Below, piece by piece: positions 1-9,933 of a stretch of DNA of 64,000 nucleotides (position 1 is its first letter; every line of letters starts with the position of its first letter). The notes beneath the pieces are model-generated. The model did not search any database, had not been told where the DNA came from, and worked only from the letters and a program-made list of their open reading frames with translations. The DNA is from JABLTI01 sp035528035 (GTDB taxonomy: Archaea > Asgardarchaeota > Heimdallarchaeia > JABLTI01), in the NCBI GenBank assembly GCA_035528035.1, contig DATKZI010000052.1:1-64000 (forward strand), read 5' to 3'. Position numbers and translations under genes: made by a program.

Positions 1-1532
1 ATCAATTCTCGAGTCTCCGGGTAATTCTCAATTAAGAATTGCTCTGTCAAATCTGTATCCCAACGAGGAATATCAGCTGCTTTTGAACCCCAAAGATTAA
101 TGCGAATTTTTCCTTGACCTGGAAAGTCCACTTTTTCAAAAGCCAATTGTTCAGATGCACGATTACGAGTTATAATTTCCCAGTCATGCCAATGAGTGAT
201 TTCTTCTTCCTCTTCTGATCCTTCAGGAGCATTCAGTAATGCAATCTTCTGTGGAAGATAATCTTTTACAGGGAGATAGAATACTCCTTTATCCTCTCCA
301 CAAACCCAGATACCCCAACCTAGCCAATAAAGATAATCTTCTTGTTTTCCTTGCTCTTTAGCAGCATTTCGTTTATCAGTGATATACATAAGCACAGAAA
401 CATAAAGAGATCCTATAATTTGCTCAATATAATCCCTGTCAAATTTCAATGTTGGAAAACCTAAAAAGATCTGAAAATCAAATGAAGAACGATAAGCAGT
501 AGGAGTAGCATCACCAGTTAATCGATGCAGACAGATTCGACACTTAGCTAAGCCTTGTTGAATACCTAACGATCTATCTTCTCGAGAACCTCCGGTTTTT
601 TCATTCATAGTATGTCTTAGATTGATGAATGAATGCATTGTGAAGAGATCCTTTTCTCCTTTGTAAGTGTAATCCTCTACTTGAATCGATTGAAGGAATT
701 TCTCTTTATCCTTGGACCAACCTCTCACTAAAAGTGAATTAAGATCATCTTCATGTAAACGAGCATGAACATGGTCTTCACCATAAAAAGCAATATCTAA
801 CTGATGAAATATCTCGAGTAAAGTAGATTTCCCAGTGCCAACATCACCATAGATCAAAACTTTCTGAGGAATGATAGCATTCTCAGTTTTGCGCAATTGA
901 TCTTTTTGCTTGATGAAAATAATTTCTTTGGGGATGAACATTTTTTTCAATAAACGATCAGTTGCTGCAGCAGCACCTTCAATGATTTTCTGCACCGGAG
1001 ATTTTACTTCCTCCAGCAGCTTCTCATAATCGAGTGCTCTTTTTCTGAGAGTAATGGTTCCTTTGGGAAAACCATGCTTAAATAATAAACAATAAAAAAG
1101 ACCGTTTTCTTCTTGAGTAACTTGTAGATGATAGGAGCATGGATAATCCAGTTGTTGATGTGTGAGGATGATAAAGGTAAGATTCTTCAGCTCGATTTGT
1201 TTGCGGTATTTTTCATCAAGTGCTCTAGCACAATCAACGATCAAGGTATCATTATTTGAAGCAAAATTCAAGCTTTGCTCAAAATCATCATTATTAAAAG
1301 CATAACGAATTGATGATTTGATTTTCAGCTGCTGAGAATAGTCATGCAATAGATCAGCCAAAGAACGTGCAAAAGCAAAGCGTTCGTAGATTGAAGAGCT
1401 CTCAACAATTAGCACAAGAGGTTTAGTTGATTGTAGAAAAAAAAGAAGAGAGCTGCTAAACTTGCTAGTCAGGTCTGTTCTGTAAGCCTTCCGAAAGTCT
1501 TGTGTACTTATAGCTTTTGTTAGCATGAGCAT
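1..1532 (-). CDS. P-loop NTPase, unrecognised family (3' end outside the window)
   Basis: An open frame of about 510 codons runs off the left edge, so the C-terminus is missing. A Walker A motif, GDVGTGKST, lies near residue 222 after a beta-strand (VLIY), so nucleotide binding is well supported. The first 220 residues look like an alpha/beta domain without its own P-loop, followed by a helical linker. After the P-loop come a region with a paired-cysteine motif (CRIC) and a Trp-rich stretch (YWLGWGIWVCGEDKG). There is no membrane segment, so it is probably cytoplasmic. The start is taken at an ATG overlapping a GGTG-type ribosome site; a second ATG lies two codons on. It overlaps the upstream membrane protein gene by 68 bases, implying translational coupling. 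It is the seventh gene of the surface-protein operon and may energise or remodel that system; this is inference. I do not recognise the family. Confidence 0.75.
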   Translation of the reverse strand, partial: MLMLTKAISTQDFRKAYRTDLTSKFSSSLLFFLQSTKPLVLIVESSSIYERFAFARSLADLLHDYSQQLKIKSSIRYAFNNDDFEQSLNFASNNDTLIVDCARALDEKYRKQIELKNLTFIILTHQQLDYPCSYHLQVTQEENGLFYCLLFKHGFPKGTITLRKRALDYEKLLEEVKSPVQKIIEGAAAATDRLLKKMFIPKEIIFIKQKDQLRKTENAIIPQKVLIYGDVGTGKSTLLEIFHQLDIAFYGEDHVHARLHEDDLNSLLVRGWSKDKEKFLQSIQVEDYTYKGEKDLFTMHSFINLRHTMNEKTGGSREDRSLGIQQGLAKCRICLHRLTGDATPTAYRSSFDFQIFLGFPTLKFDRDYIEQIIGSLYVSVLMYITDKRNAAKEQGKQEDYLYWLGWGIWVCGEDKGVFYLPVKDYLPQKIALLNAPEGSEEEEEITHWHDWEIITRNRASEQLAFEKVDFPGQGKIRINLWGSKAADIPRWDTDLTEQFLIENYPETREL

Positions 1533-2181
1533 CACCTTTTGAAAATCTTCTTTTAATGAGTTTAAACGAATGAGTAAATAAATTCCTCATGGTTACATTT
1601 TCAACGCTGTAATTATTCACTGCTTGACGAATGAAAAAGATTGAACTAAAAAGCAGTAAAGGAATAAAAACAATGGCAAAAATGATCAGCACTTCAGACG
1701 TAGTTGCTTCTCGTAAGAAAAGTACTTCTACTGTGAGATAATCATCAGCAATTGATTTCTCATTACCTTCACTATCGACCGTTATTGAAGTAACTTGCAA
1801 GATCATCTTATGTTGGACATCGTAATCAGAGAAATTTAATTCAAAATCCTTATGATCAAATGAAAGTTCTCTTACTTCTAATTCAGGGATAAATTTTTCA
1901 GGAGTATCACGATAGTCGACATAAGCGAGTAATGTTTTATTCAGGACAAGACGATATGAAGTAATAAAGAAGCTGCTGGATTTGTTAAGGTCTAGTGCAT
2001 CAGTTCTTTTGATGAAAAAACTCAATTCTAAAGGTTCGTAATCTGGGAATAGTTCATTATTGAATGTTAAAGTAGTATAGAGTCCTTGAACTTTTGCTGC
2101 TGAAGTATCAAGGAAATTCACTCGAAGTACTAAAATAAAACTTGAAATAAGTAATAGTAAAACTAAGTATTTCTTCTTCAT
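1465..2181 (-). CDS. Two-membrane-segment protein with extracellular beta domain, unknown function
   Basis: About 238 residues. An N-terminal hydrophobic segment (signal peptide or anchor, residues about 5-22) leads into about 140 residues of polar, beta-rich sequence that would lie outside the cell. A second membrane segment follows near residues 163-187, then a basic cytoplasmic tail of about 50 residues. The outer part alternates strands like an Ig-like or adhesin fold, but I cannot name a family. The ATG overlaps the stop of the preceding gene (TGATG arrangement) and has GGAGG upstream, so I prefer it over the TTG one codon earlier. The 3' end overlaps the P-loop NTPase gene. This suggests a membrane partner that could pass an extracellular signal to, or anchor, the NTPase. 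Confidence 0.7.
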   Translation of the reverse strand: MKKKYLVLLLLISSFILVLRVNFLDTSAAKVQGLYTTLTFNNELFPDYEPLELSFFIKRTDALDLNKSSSFFITSYRLVLNKTLLAYVDYRDTPEKFIPELEVRELSFDHKDFELNFSDYDVQHKMILQVTSITVDSEGNEKSIADDYLTVEVLFLREATTSEVLIIFAIVFIPLLLFSSIFFIRQAVNNYSVENVTMRNLFTHSFKLIKRRFSKGDAHANKSYKYTRLSEGLQNRPD

Positions 2182-2645
2182 CAAATTGGTCCTCCGGTAT
2201 TTTGTTGTAAATAAGCTGCTTGCAGATTTGAGAGTGTGGAACGATCAACGGTAGTTTTAACTTTTGCAATATTGATCAATTTCCAAGTCTTCTCGATCCA
2301 GAGACTTTTGAGGTCCTTATATTGTGTTTGCAATCGATTGAGATTCCAGGGAAAGAGATCTTGAAAATTAGAAGCATCGCGATGCTGATCGATTGTTGTT
2401 TGAAGATCTTTAGTAGTCCGCATAAGTGAAGGGATAACATTGATAGCTCGATGAGGATATTCTCCATAATCCATCACTAATTGAATGAGATCACCTATGA
2501 TTGTTTCGAGGTCAATTTTAAGAGAAAAAAGAGCTTGCAGTTTAACTCGAAATTGAGGATCAGCTCTTTTAAATTCTTCAACAGCTTCACGACGTTGATC
2601 AGCTATTACCTGCAATGTTTCATCTAAATTTGGTCCAAGAGACAT
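2181..2645 (-). CDS. Small soluble helical protein, unknown function
   Basis: 154 residues with no signal peptide or membrane segment. The composition (many Leu, Gln, Asp, Lys; few Gly or Pro until the C-terminal TGGPI) predicts an all-helical cytoplasmic protein. It sits between two membrane-protein genes, one base after the coiled-coil gene's stop, and shares a TGATG overlap with the next gene, so it is translated as part of the operon. A cytoplasmic adaptor between the membrane components and the P-loop NTPase is plausible, but nothing in the sequence proves it. No recognised motif. Confidence 0.7.
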   Translation of the reverse strand: MSLGPNLDETLQVIADQRREAVEEFKRADPQFRVKLQALFSLKIDLETIIGDLIQLVMDYGEYPHRAINVIPSLMRTTKDLQTTIDQHRDASNFQDLFPWNLNRLQTQYKDLKSLWIEKTWKLINIAKVKTTVDRSTLSNLQAAYLQQNTGGPI

Positions 2646-2646
2646 T

Positions 2647-4320
2647 TTAAGTCAACCTCATACTTGTATCAGTTGCAGTAACGCGAGCCATCACTTTATT
2701 TGCAAGCCAGATCAATGCTACAACTAAGAGAATCATAGCAAGAATAATCAACAAAGCAATAATTGGATGAATGAGGGAGAAATATTCAACAATTTTGATG
2801 ATTCCATAAATTGTGGCTGCTAGTCCGCCTAGGAAAACCAGGGCTGTCATCAACAATCTGACAACGTCAATAGAAAAACCACCAGAAGATGATCGTCTTT
2901 GTTTTTGCTTTTGTGTTGCTTCTTCAGAGAGTGCAATATCAGCTTGTGAACCTGCAACAATTTCATAACTATAGTCAGTATTAGTCCTTCTAGCAGACTC
3001 TTCAGCTACTCTTTGATTGAAGGATTCTTGCATTTGATAATTGGTATCATAGAGTCCGCTGATAGCTTGTTTCAAGTTAAGGACAATATTTCTCAAGTCA
3101 GCATTCTGAGAGCGATATTTTTTAGCAATTTGATCAGCATTAAGTAATTCTTGTATTTGTGCTAGCTTATCTCTTTCAGGATTAAAAATATAAACCCCTT
3201 CAATTGCTTCTAACAATTGTTGCTGTAACTGCTGCTGTTTTTCTTCGAAATTTTTCTTTTGAGCAGCAATTTTAGTTCTTAAATCAGTAAGATCTTTTTG
3301 AGTAGTAGTGATTTGCTCATCGAGTTCTAAAGCAGACTTTTCACGCAGTAAGATAATATCTTGATCAAGAGATTTCAATTCATCAATAACGAGTGGATTA
3401 ACTATAGCATTATCTTTTGGTTTTTTGATAGTTAATTCATCGGACACGTTTTTCAAATAATGCTTAGTCTGCTCTTTTTTGAGTGAATCAAGGGCTACAA
3501 ATAATTCATGTTCTTTTTCTCGTAAGACAAGTAATGTATCATTAGCGATTTTTAGCTCCTCTTTTAGATTTTCAATTGTGTTCAAATCTTGCAGGTTTTC
3601 TTGTTTAGTAGTAGCAGATTTCTTTTCTCGACGAGGAAGATCAGGATGAAAGAAATTTCCCTTGAAGACTTGGAGGGTTAGAGTATATCTAAGTGTAAAT
3701 GTCCCCCCGGTAGACCTTTTTACCTTAAAATAAAAGTCATATGTGTCAACTTTGGTGTATTCAAGACTTTTAATTTCAAAATAAGCTTCATGAAGTTTCA
3801 TATTACGCATTTTGTGGAAAATATATGTGAACCAACCAATAATAGCGATCATAGCAATAGCGATGATGATCCAATCATTTTTCGTTAAAATAATGATATC
3901 TTTCTTGATCAAGGTTTTCCAAATAAGCCAAATCTCAGTAGCGATTACTATACCAATGATAAAATACATTGGATAAAGCATGATTTTGATATCACGATTC
4001 GCTCGAGAGGTTTCAATAAAGGTTTGCTTAATAACAACATCTTTTGGATGCACACATTCAAAACCGATCCAAGCACCGGTTGTAGTTTGCTGAATTATTG
4101 TTGACATTTGTTCTTGATCGCTGAGATCAAGCTGCTCAACAACCCAGGCTTTTTTATGCGTTTCAAAGAGAATGTTACTATTATGTTCCTTCACTTTCAA
4201 GCGAAGGTCATTGCTGATCAATTCAGCAGTAGGAATGAGAGTCGTTGGTTCTTGATCATATCGAACTTTTAACTTGAATTCCATTTTTTCTTTAGCAAAT
4301 TCTTGTAATTGTTTACTCAT
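2647..4320 (-). CDS. Coiled-coil membrane protein, unknown function
   Basis: 557 residues. There is an N-terminal soluble region of about 110 residues, then two membrane segments (about 112-134 and 146-168). A beta-rich stretch follows, then a long Gln/Glu/Lys/Leu-rich region (about 240-420) with strong coiled-coil character. Two more membrane segments (about 483-505 and 515-545) close the protein, which ends in a short tail. There is no signal peptide. Both hairpins would place the coiled coil on the same side as the N-terminus, most simply the cytoplasm. The gene lies one base from each neighbour in the operon. Such an architecture suits a scaffold or membrane-organising protein; the family is not recognised. 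Confidence 0.7.
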   Translation of the reverse strand: MSKQLQEFAKEKMEFKLKVRYDQEPTTLIPTAELISNDLRLKVKEHNSNILFETHKKAWVVEQLDLSDQEQMSTIIQQTTTGAWIGFECVHPKDVVIKQTFIETSRANRDIKIMLYPMYFIIGIVIATEIWLIWKTLIKKDIIILTKNDWIIIAIAMIAIIGWFTYIFHKMRNMKLHEAYFEIKSLEYTKVDTYDFYFKVKRSTGGTFTLRYTLTLQVFKGNFFHPDLPRREKKSATTKQENLQDLNTIENLKEELKIANDTLLVLREKEHELFVALDSLKKEQTKHYLKNVSDELTIKKPKDNAIVNPLVIDELKSLDQDIILLREKSALELDEQITTTQKDLTDLRTKIAAQKKNFEEKQQQLQQQLLEAIEGVYIFNPERDKLAQIQELLNADQIAKKYRSQNADLRNIVLNLKQAISGLYDTNYQMQESFNQRVAEESARRTNTDYSYEIVAGSQADIALSEEATQKQKQRRSSSGGFSIDVVRLLMTALVFLGGLAATIYGIIKIVEYFSLIHPIIALLIILAMILLVVALIWLANKVMARVTATDTSMRLT

Positions 4321-4321
4321 T

Positions 4322-7300
4322 TTACATTAGGCCCTCCTTTTGTTTTTGGTCAATAAGTTTTACTTGTTCAGGAGTAATGAATTCAATACCACCTTTATTT
4401 TCAAGCATTAATTTAGCACGCCAGGTAATACCAAATTTTTTGCAAAGCCAATTGATAAAACGATTTGGAAGATACACTAGTAAATTCCAAACTCGGAAAA
4501 AACCAAACTTCACCATTGCTCCTATTATAGTAGCTAATGCAACAGAAATCATTGTTGAAGAGATCGCTAATGCTTTAAGACCTTCAATCGAATAATCAGT
4601 TTCCTGAGTTAGCTCTCGAGTATCGGTTTCCATAGTGATTTCATAGGTTTTTTTATCATCTATATCTTGATAATCACTTGCAGTTGTGAAGTAAGTGATT
4701 ATATGAGTGTTATTAGTGAAAGTTTTTTGAAGAGGAATAACCAGGACATTATAACTTGTGCAAAACATATTGAGTGTAATTTCACTCTCTGCAGCAAGGA
4801 TGTAAGAATGATTATAGTTGCTATCAATTGTTGAGAAGAAATAGACTTCAACAGCTACAGCAAATTTATTTTTGATATGTTGACCTACAAGATTTAACAT
4901 GAGAGCAATATCCATGTTATTTGTGATAGTTGCAGTTGTCTCATAGAGTAGATTATTATAATAATCCCTGGCTTCAATCTCGAGAAAAGAACCAGCTAGA
5001 TAGTATTGTTCTGGATAGTAGATCCTGCTATCATTCACATAGATTTTTGCTGTTTCAAATGGTAAACCAACACCAAACCGAGTGAAAAGGTCAAAATGGA
5101 CCATATAAAGTACTATGCTGGGTTCTTGAATTGTGAAAGAGAAATATTCAACTAAAAGTAAAGTCTCACCATTGTAGAGAGAGATAGTGATGTTATGTAA
5201 GCCATAAGCTGAAGAATCGAAGCTCCAAATAGAAGCTCCCTCAGCAGCATAACCACCTAGAGCTGTATTATTATCAAAAACTCTTATTGAACAATTAGCC
5301 CAATTAGTTTTAATGTTGACAAAAATTAAACCTGATGCAATGTCAAGATCTTTGTTCCAAAGCATAATTTCTAGCGAGCTACTAATAGTATATTGGAACA
5401 AATAAACAGAAGGTAAAAATGCACTTGTAGTTGAATTAGAATAATGACAAATGTAAAAATAATGAGTCCCTAATGTACCTATTTTGGGTATTGTATTATA
5501 ATCAACGAAAGAACCAATGAATGATCCATCGGCATAAATATCATAAAGATTTAATCCAGTCTCACTTGTAATGATTAAATAATGATCAAATTCAATAAAT
5601 TCAATAGTTGTATCGTTTAGCTGTAAAGGAGTGAAATAATAGGTGACTGTTTCAGTACTTGTAGTGATATTAATAGCATAACAATCAGCAGAAAGAACAG
5701 CTGAAAAATCAAAAGAGCATTCTCCTGCAGTATTACTTGTAGCAGAATCACTGAAAATTATATCAGTACTATTATAAATAGTGACAGTTTCAGAAGTAGC
5801 ACTTATCACATTATTTTGATACCCATCGAGATTAACCAATTGATTATAAAAATTGTATTTATAATAACCAATTGTTGAAATCTCTCCAGCAACTGACCAA
5901 ATTTTCAGATTATCCACATACCCAGCAAAAGTATCTGAAACTGAAATATTAATAGCATTAGCTATTGGATCAGTAATATTTATTGTTGTATAGAATTTTT
6001 GCCATCTGTTAAGAGCTAGACTTTCACACTCATAATCTATCTGAACTGCATTATTAAAATGAGAAATTGTTAAATTAACGGTTCCTGATTCTTTAAAAAT
6101 ATCAATTGAAAAATAATAATAACCAACATCTAGTGTGAAGTTTAGTTTTGCCGTTGTATTACTATTCTCTAAATAGAGACTAGAATATCCTTCGCTGACG
6201 ATAGAGTAGTCTTGATAGTAAGTTTCAAATTTATTGTTGTGACCACTTTCAGTAAGAGAGATTTCTTCAGTTCCCCAGACAGCTTTATCATCAATTTTTT
6301 GAAATTGGTAGAAACAATTAATGCGATTAGTTGACCAGCATACTTTAACTATCATTAATTCATCAATTACTCCATCGAAAAACACACTTGTGGCAGTATC
6401 GCGTCCAATTCTCCAGTTAACATCACCCCAAGCTGTGATCGCTTGAGTATCTGTGTCAATAGAAGCTCCATTTTTATAATAAGTAATAATATCCCCAGAT
6501 GTTGTGAAAGAGATTGCTTGTTGAAACCACGTCCCAGCTGAATAAAGTCCAATAGATGAAGTGTATTGATTACTCCCACCATGAAAAGTCGTCCAACCTT
6601 GTTGTGTAGAAATGTAGTTTGAGAAGAAATATTTAACACTAGTATCTTCAGCATGGAGTAAGTAATTATGAGACGAACTACTTTCCATTTTTACCCAACT
6701 TAATACAGTATAGCTCCCACTTATTCCAAGTGGTGAATTTCCTTCTATTTTTGTTCGTATTAAATAATCACTTTCATCTCTTTCAAGATCAGCTCCATAA
6801 CCAACTCTCCCAGCTACGAAAGTAGCTCCATTATTAGTAAAATCTAGACCATTGCCACTTTTATCATTGGCACTATTCAGTGGCATTACCAACTGAACAT
6901 TATTATCTATAAAAGTGCCTGTATAATCACTCATAGTTGTAATAGTTGGATTACCATAGTAAATATAGAAATTATAATCCGAGCTAGAAGCAAAAGAAGG
7001 GATTTCAAGATAAAACTGAGCTGTAGTAGAAGTGACATATTCAGTTAGAGCAAAATCTAGCACAGTACTAGAAGTATCTGTGAAAAGAACATCATCAAAA
7101 TCGCTTTGCATATCACTATCGTAACCAACAGGGATTCTTACTAACATATTTGAAAAAGTTTCTGCAACAGGATTAGTAACTGTGCAAGACTTTCTCTTCG
7201 AAAATTCCACACCAGAAATAGTAAATGTCCCTTCGATATATTCTGTCCACTCATTGCTGTAAAAATAAAGATCATTTATTCCATCTTCAAAACCTAAACT

Positions 7301-8275
7301 TGAAAAATAATCATTTGAAACATCTTCAAGAGCTAGAAGATTTAAATTACTAGAAGTGAAAAGAATTTCATAATTCAATAAAGTTGGAGATGTTATCGTA
7401 TAATCATTTGAAACAGAAGTAACAGTTGCAGAAGGATTAATTGAATTATAAGTCCATGTTTCAGGTGCATAAATATTGATTTCTTTTGCATATTGAACTG
7501 AAGGGATTTCCAAGCTATGAATTATTAGTGAATCACTAACATATTGATATTTAGATCTGATAGAGTTTTCAACAGTAGTTTTTTGAAAATAAAATGCATC
7601 TGTTTCTAGTCTAATTTGAGCAACATCTGATATACTACTAGCAATAGAAGAAGATCCAGAATCTAATGAAGTGTAGTAGTTTCCCCCATCATAGCAACTT
7701 AAACTTAATGAAATGATATTAGTACCAACATTATAAGCACCACTGAATAATAAGTCACAAAATCCCTGAGCATCAAGATTGCTTAAACCTATATTATAAG
7801 TTCCATATTCCCTTTCTAAAGAATCACCATTGTTTGAAGTATCTCTAAATTCAGGAATATAATCCCAAACAAGTGTTCCAGATCCACCACAATAAATTTT
7901 GAAATACATTTCAAAATTATTTGAGTTCCCAGATTCAAAATAAATGAAAATAAATCCTTGAACTAAATATCCAGATGTTTCATACATACAAAATCTATCA
8001 TACATATAGATATTAGTTATTGGATGTTCTGAATACCAAAAATCGAAATTTTCAATATCAGGCAATTGTTTGTTGAATTCAATATCAGTTTTCACACTTT
8101 CACCTAGAAACCAGTTAGAAGGTTCTTGAGTATCTTGAGTTCCTTGATCAGGATAATCAATATAATCATCTATTGATTTAGAATTAGAACCATTTTTTTG
8201 TGAAATGATCATTGATTGCGAAACAATAGCAATCACAACAACAAGCACAAATATTTTTTTACTAGTTTTCAACAT
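4322..8275 (-). CDS. Giant cell-surface protein with DUF2341 and LamG-like domains
   Basis: 1317 residues. An N-terminal signal peptide or anchor (residues about 7-25) precedes a very long extracellular part rich in Ser, Thr, Asn and Tyr with many N-glycosylation sequons. Residues about 358-455 resemble DUF2341 (MLVRIPVGYDSDM, FYIYYGNPT). This passes directly into a concanavalin/LamG-like domain at about 457-660 (SYTVLSWVKMES, RIGRD, FDGVIDELMIV). Further beta-sandwich-like repeats follow. A membrane segment near 1234-1258 is followed by a positively charged tail of about 58 residues predicted to be cytoplasmic. LamG domains commonly bind glycans or proteins, so a surface adhesion or recognition role is likely. 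It is the largest product of the operon; the substantial tail could contact the cytoplasmic partners encoded downstream. Confidence 0.8.
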   Translation of the reverse strand: MLKTSKKIFVLVVVIAIVSQSMIISQKNGSNSKSIDDYIDYPDQGTQDTQEPSNWFLGESVKTDIEFNKQLPDIENFDFWYSEHPITNIYMYDRFCMYETSGYLVQGFIFIYFESGNSNNFEMYFKIYCGGSGTLVWDYIPEFRDTSNNGDSLEREYGTYNIGLSNLDAQGFCDLLFSGAYNVGTNIISLSLSCYDGGNYYTSLDSGSSSIASSISDVAQIRLETDAFYFQKTTVENSIRSKYQYVSDSLIIHSLEIPSVQYAKEINIYAPETWTYNSINPSATVTSVSNDYTITSPTLLNYEILFTSSNLNLLALEDVSNDYFSSLGFEDGINDLYFYSNEWTEYIEGTFTISGVEFSKRKSCTVTNPVAETFSNMLVRIPVGYDSDMQSDFDDVLFTDTSSTVLDFALTEYVTSTTAQFYLEIPSFASSSDYNFYIYYGNPTITTMSDYTGTFIDNNVQLVMPLNSANDKSGNGLDFTNNGATFVAGRVGYGADLERDESDYLIRTKIEGNSPLGISGSYTVLSWVKMESSSSHNYLLHAEDTSVKYFFSNYISTQQGWTTFHGGSNQYTSSIGLYSAGTWFQQAISFTTSGDIITYYKNGASIDTDTQAITAWGDVNWRIGRDTATSVFFDGVIDELMIVKVCWSTNRINCFYQFQKIDDKAVWGTEEISLTESGHNNKFETYYQDYSIVSEGYSSLYLENSNTTAKLNFTLDVGYYYFSIDIFKESGTVNLTISHFNNAVQIDYECESLALNRWQKFYTTINITDPIANAINISVSDTFAGYVDNLKIWSVAGEISTIGYYKYNFYNQLVNLDGYQNNVISATSETVTIYNSTDIIFSDSATSNTAGECSFDFSAVLSADCYAINITTSTETVTYYFTPLQLNDTTIEFIEFDHYLIITSETGLNLYDIYADGSFIGSFVDYNTIPKIGTLGTHYFYICHYSNSTTSAFLPSVYLFQYTISSSLEIMLWNKDLDIASGLIFVNIKTNWANCSIRVFDNNTALGGYAAEGASIWSFDSSAYGLHNITISLYNGETLLLVEYFSFTIQEPSIVLYMVHFDLFTRFGVGLPFETAKIYVNDSRIYYPEQYYLAGSFLEIEARDYYNNLLYETTATITNNMDIALMLNLVGQHIKNKFAVAVEVYFFSTIDSNYNHSYILAAESEITLNMFCTSYNVLVIPLQKTFTNNTHIITYFTTASDYQDIDDKKTYEITMETDTRELTQETDYSIEGLKALAISSTMISVALATIIGAMVKFGFFRVWNLLVYLPNRFINWLCKKFGITWRAKLMLENKGGIEFITPEQVKLIDQKQKEGLM

Positions 8276-8312
8276 GTGATCAAACTCCTGGAAATAGAAA
8301 AAAATTGATGGG

Positions 8313-9920
8313 CTATTTTTTACCCACCATCATTTGCTTTGGTTTTACCACACCAAAGTAGACTCCAAGACCAATGATCAAACCAACAACAAGCACTGAA
8401 CCGATGATGATAAGAGGTATTTTCAATTGTCTCAATGCTCCTACGCCAAGGTCTTTTGCTGCACCTGCGACACCTACTATACCATTTGTTACGTGACCAA
8501 CACTATCGGTGATCATATTAGTTGTAAATGGCACTACGTTGCTTATTGTCTGCCCGATCGGGGTGATAACCTTTGCAGCAGTATCACCTAAAGACGAGAT
8601 AATATTTGCTGGAGCATCGATCACTTTTTTGGCTACAGAAGCAACCGAAGAAGTAAAGCTTTTGAAACCATCTTTGAGACTTTCCCAAAATGTAGCTATT
8701 GAGTAGCCTTTAGTTATTGCCTCAAAAGTATCTTTGTTATTACTCACCCCAATGAGTGGTAAAATGCGTTTCATAGCATTATTCACAAGTGTATTGTAGT
8801 CAGTTGTTTCGCCTATAAGATCATTCAATTCAACTTTGATCAGTTTAACTAAGCCAAGAGGTAGTTGATATTGATAATAGGCTTTTGTGATTTCATAATC
8901 AGTGATGCGGTCACCCGGTTGTAAGTTCAATTGCTGTCTCCAGGTTATTTCAAGATCATCTGCTAAATCACGAGCTGATTCCCAACCCCGGGCAACGACG
9001 TGCATATCTCCTCGGTAATCCAGGTTAGTATGCACAGCAAGCATTTTAGTAGTATTGATATCAGCTAGAGAATTTGATTCAAGATGATAATCAGTTATTC
9101 TTGGAGCAATATACTCTTCATAATAACTATCACCTATTTTCACTAAATTATTAGTAGACTTTGAGAGCTGATTTTCATCGATATCGATATAGGTCACATC
9201 ATATCTACTATCGACTACAAACTTGTTGTTATCGAATTGGAAAACATAGTAACCCTTGACGTCAATATTTTGAGCTTCAATATTGATCACATAAGGAAAT
9301 GTTGAGTTAGTTTCACAAACGAGATTATACCAGAAAGTCTGACGCATAGCAACTATTGAATTAATCAATGTGACATTATAGCACTCTGCTGAGTTTGAAA
9401 TAGTAGCTGTAGCACTCGAGGCAAAACTGATCTTAAGCGAGGTGGCAGTTGATGTATCAGCTGATTCGAGAGATTCAAGTAGGAAATAGTGATAACTTTC
9501 AACAGCAAAGTTGGCAGTGATATCTAATTTAGTATATTCAGCATCAGTAGTATTTTTCGCGGGTTCAAGATAATTCTTGTCACCAACAAAAGCTGGTATG
9601 CCAAAGTTTTCAATGTCATCAGTAACTTCAGTATCAGGTAAAAGAGCTAATTTGTCTGTGTCCTCGGATAAGATTTCAGGCATATTGAGTATTGAAGTAA
9701 CATCATTAAATGCCTTTGATTGATATCCTGACTTTGCATCAAAATCAACAAAGACTGTTGCTTCAAAAACAGCTAACATGTCAGGGATGAGATTATCTTT
9801 ATCCTCAGCCCATTTTGCCAATAGCTCAGCTTCAGAAGCTTGTCCAGGAATAGCTCCAATTAGGACAGGAGCTAAAAAAAGAATAATTAATGCAGCAGTA
9901 GCTGCTTGTTTTTTGTTCAA
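8313..9920 (-). CDS. Surface protein with signal peptide, amphipathic juxtamembrane region and C-terminal anchor
   Basis: 535 residues. A signal peptide (residues about 1-28, ending near GQAS) leads to an extracellular beta-rich region. From about residue 410 to 500 there is a long run of short amphipathic helices rich in Val, Ala, Ser, Thr and Gly. A membrane segment near 500-525 and a short basic tail end the protein. The start is TTG with a strong AGGAGG nine bases upstream; no better ATG exists in frame. The overall plan matches the 486-residue product encoded just upstream, and the two are probably old paralogues. The gene has the same orientation as its neighbours, with gaps of only 13 and 37 bases. 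I do not recognise the family; a surface or S-layer-associated role is inferred. Confidence 0.75.
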   Translation of the reverse strand: MNKKQAATAALIILFLAPVLIGAIPGQASEAELLAKWAEDKDNLIPDMLAVFEATVFVDFDAKSGYQSKAFNDVTSILNMPEILSEDTDKLALLPDTEVTDDIENFGIPAFVGDKNYLEPAKNTTDAEYTKLDITANFAVESYHYFLLESLESADTSTATSLKISFASSATATISNSAECYNVTLINSIVAMRQTFWYNLVCETNSTFPYVINIEAQNIDVKGYYVFQFDNNKFVVDSRYDVTYIDIDENQLSKSTNNLVKIGDSYYEEYIAPRITDYHLESNSLADINTTKMLAVHTNLDYRGDMHVVARGWESARDLADDLEITWRQQLNLQPGDRITDYEITKAYYQYQLPLGLVKLIKVELNDLIGETTDYNTLVNNAMKRILPLIGVSNNKDTFEAITKGYSIATFWESLKDGFKSFTSSVASVAKKVIDAPANIISSLGDTAAKVITPIGQTISNVVPFTTNMITDSVGHVTNGIVGVAGAAKDLGVGALRQLKIPLIIIGSVLVVGLIIGLGVYFGVVKPKQMMVGKK

Positions 9921-9933
9921 ATTCTTTTTCCTC

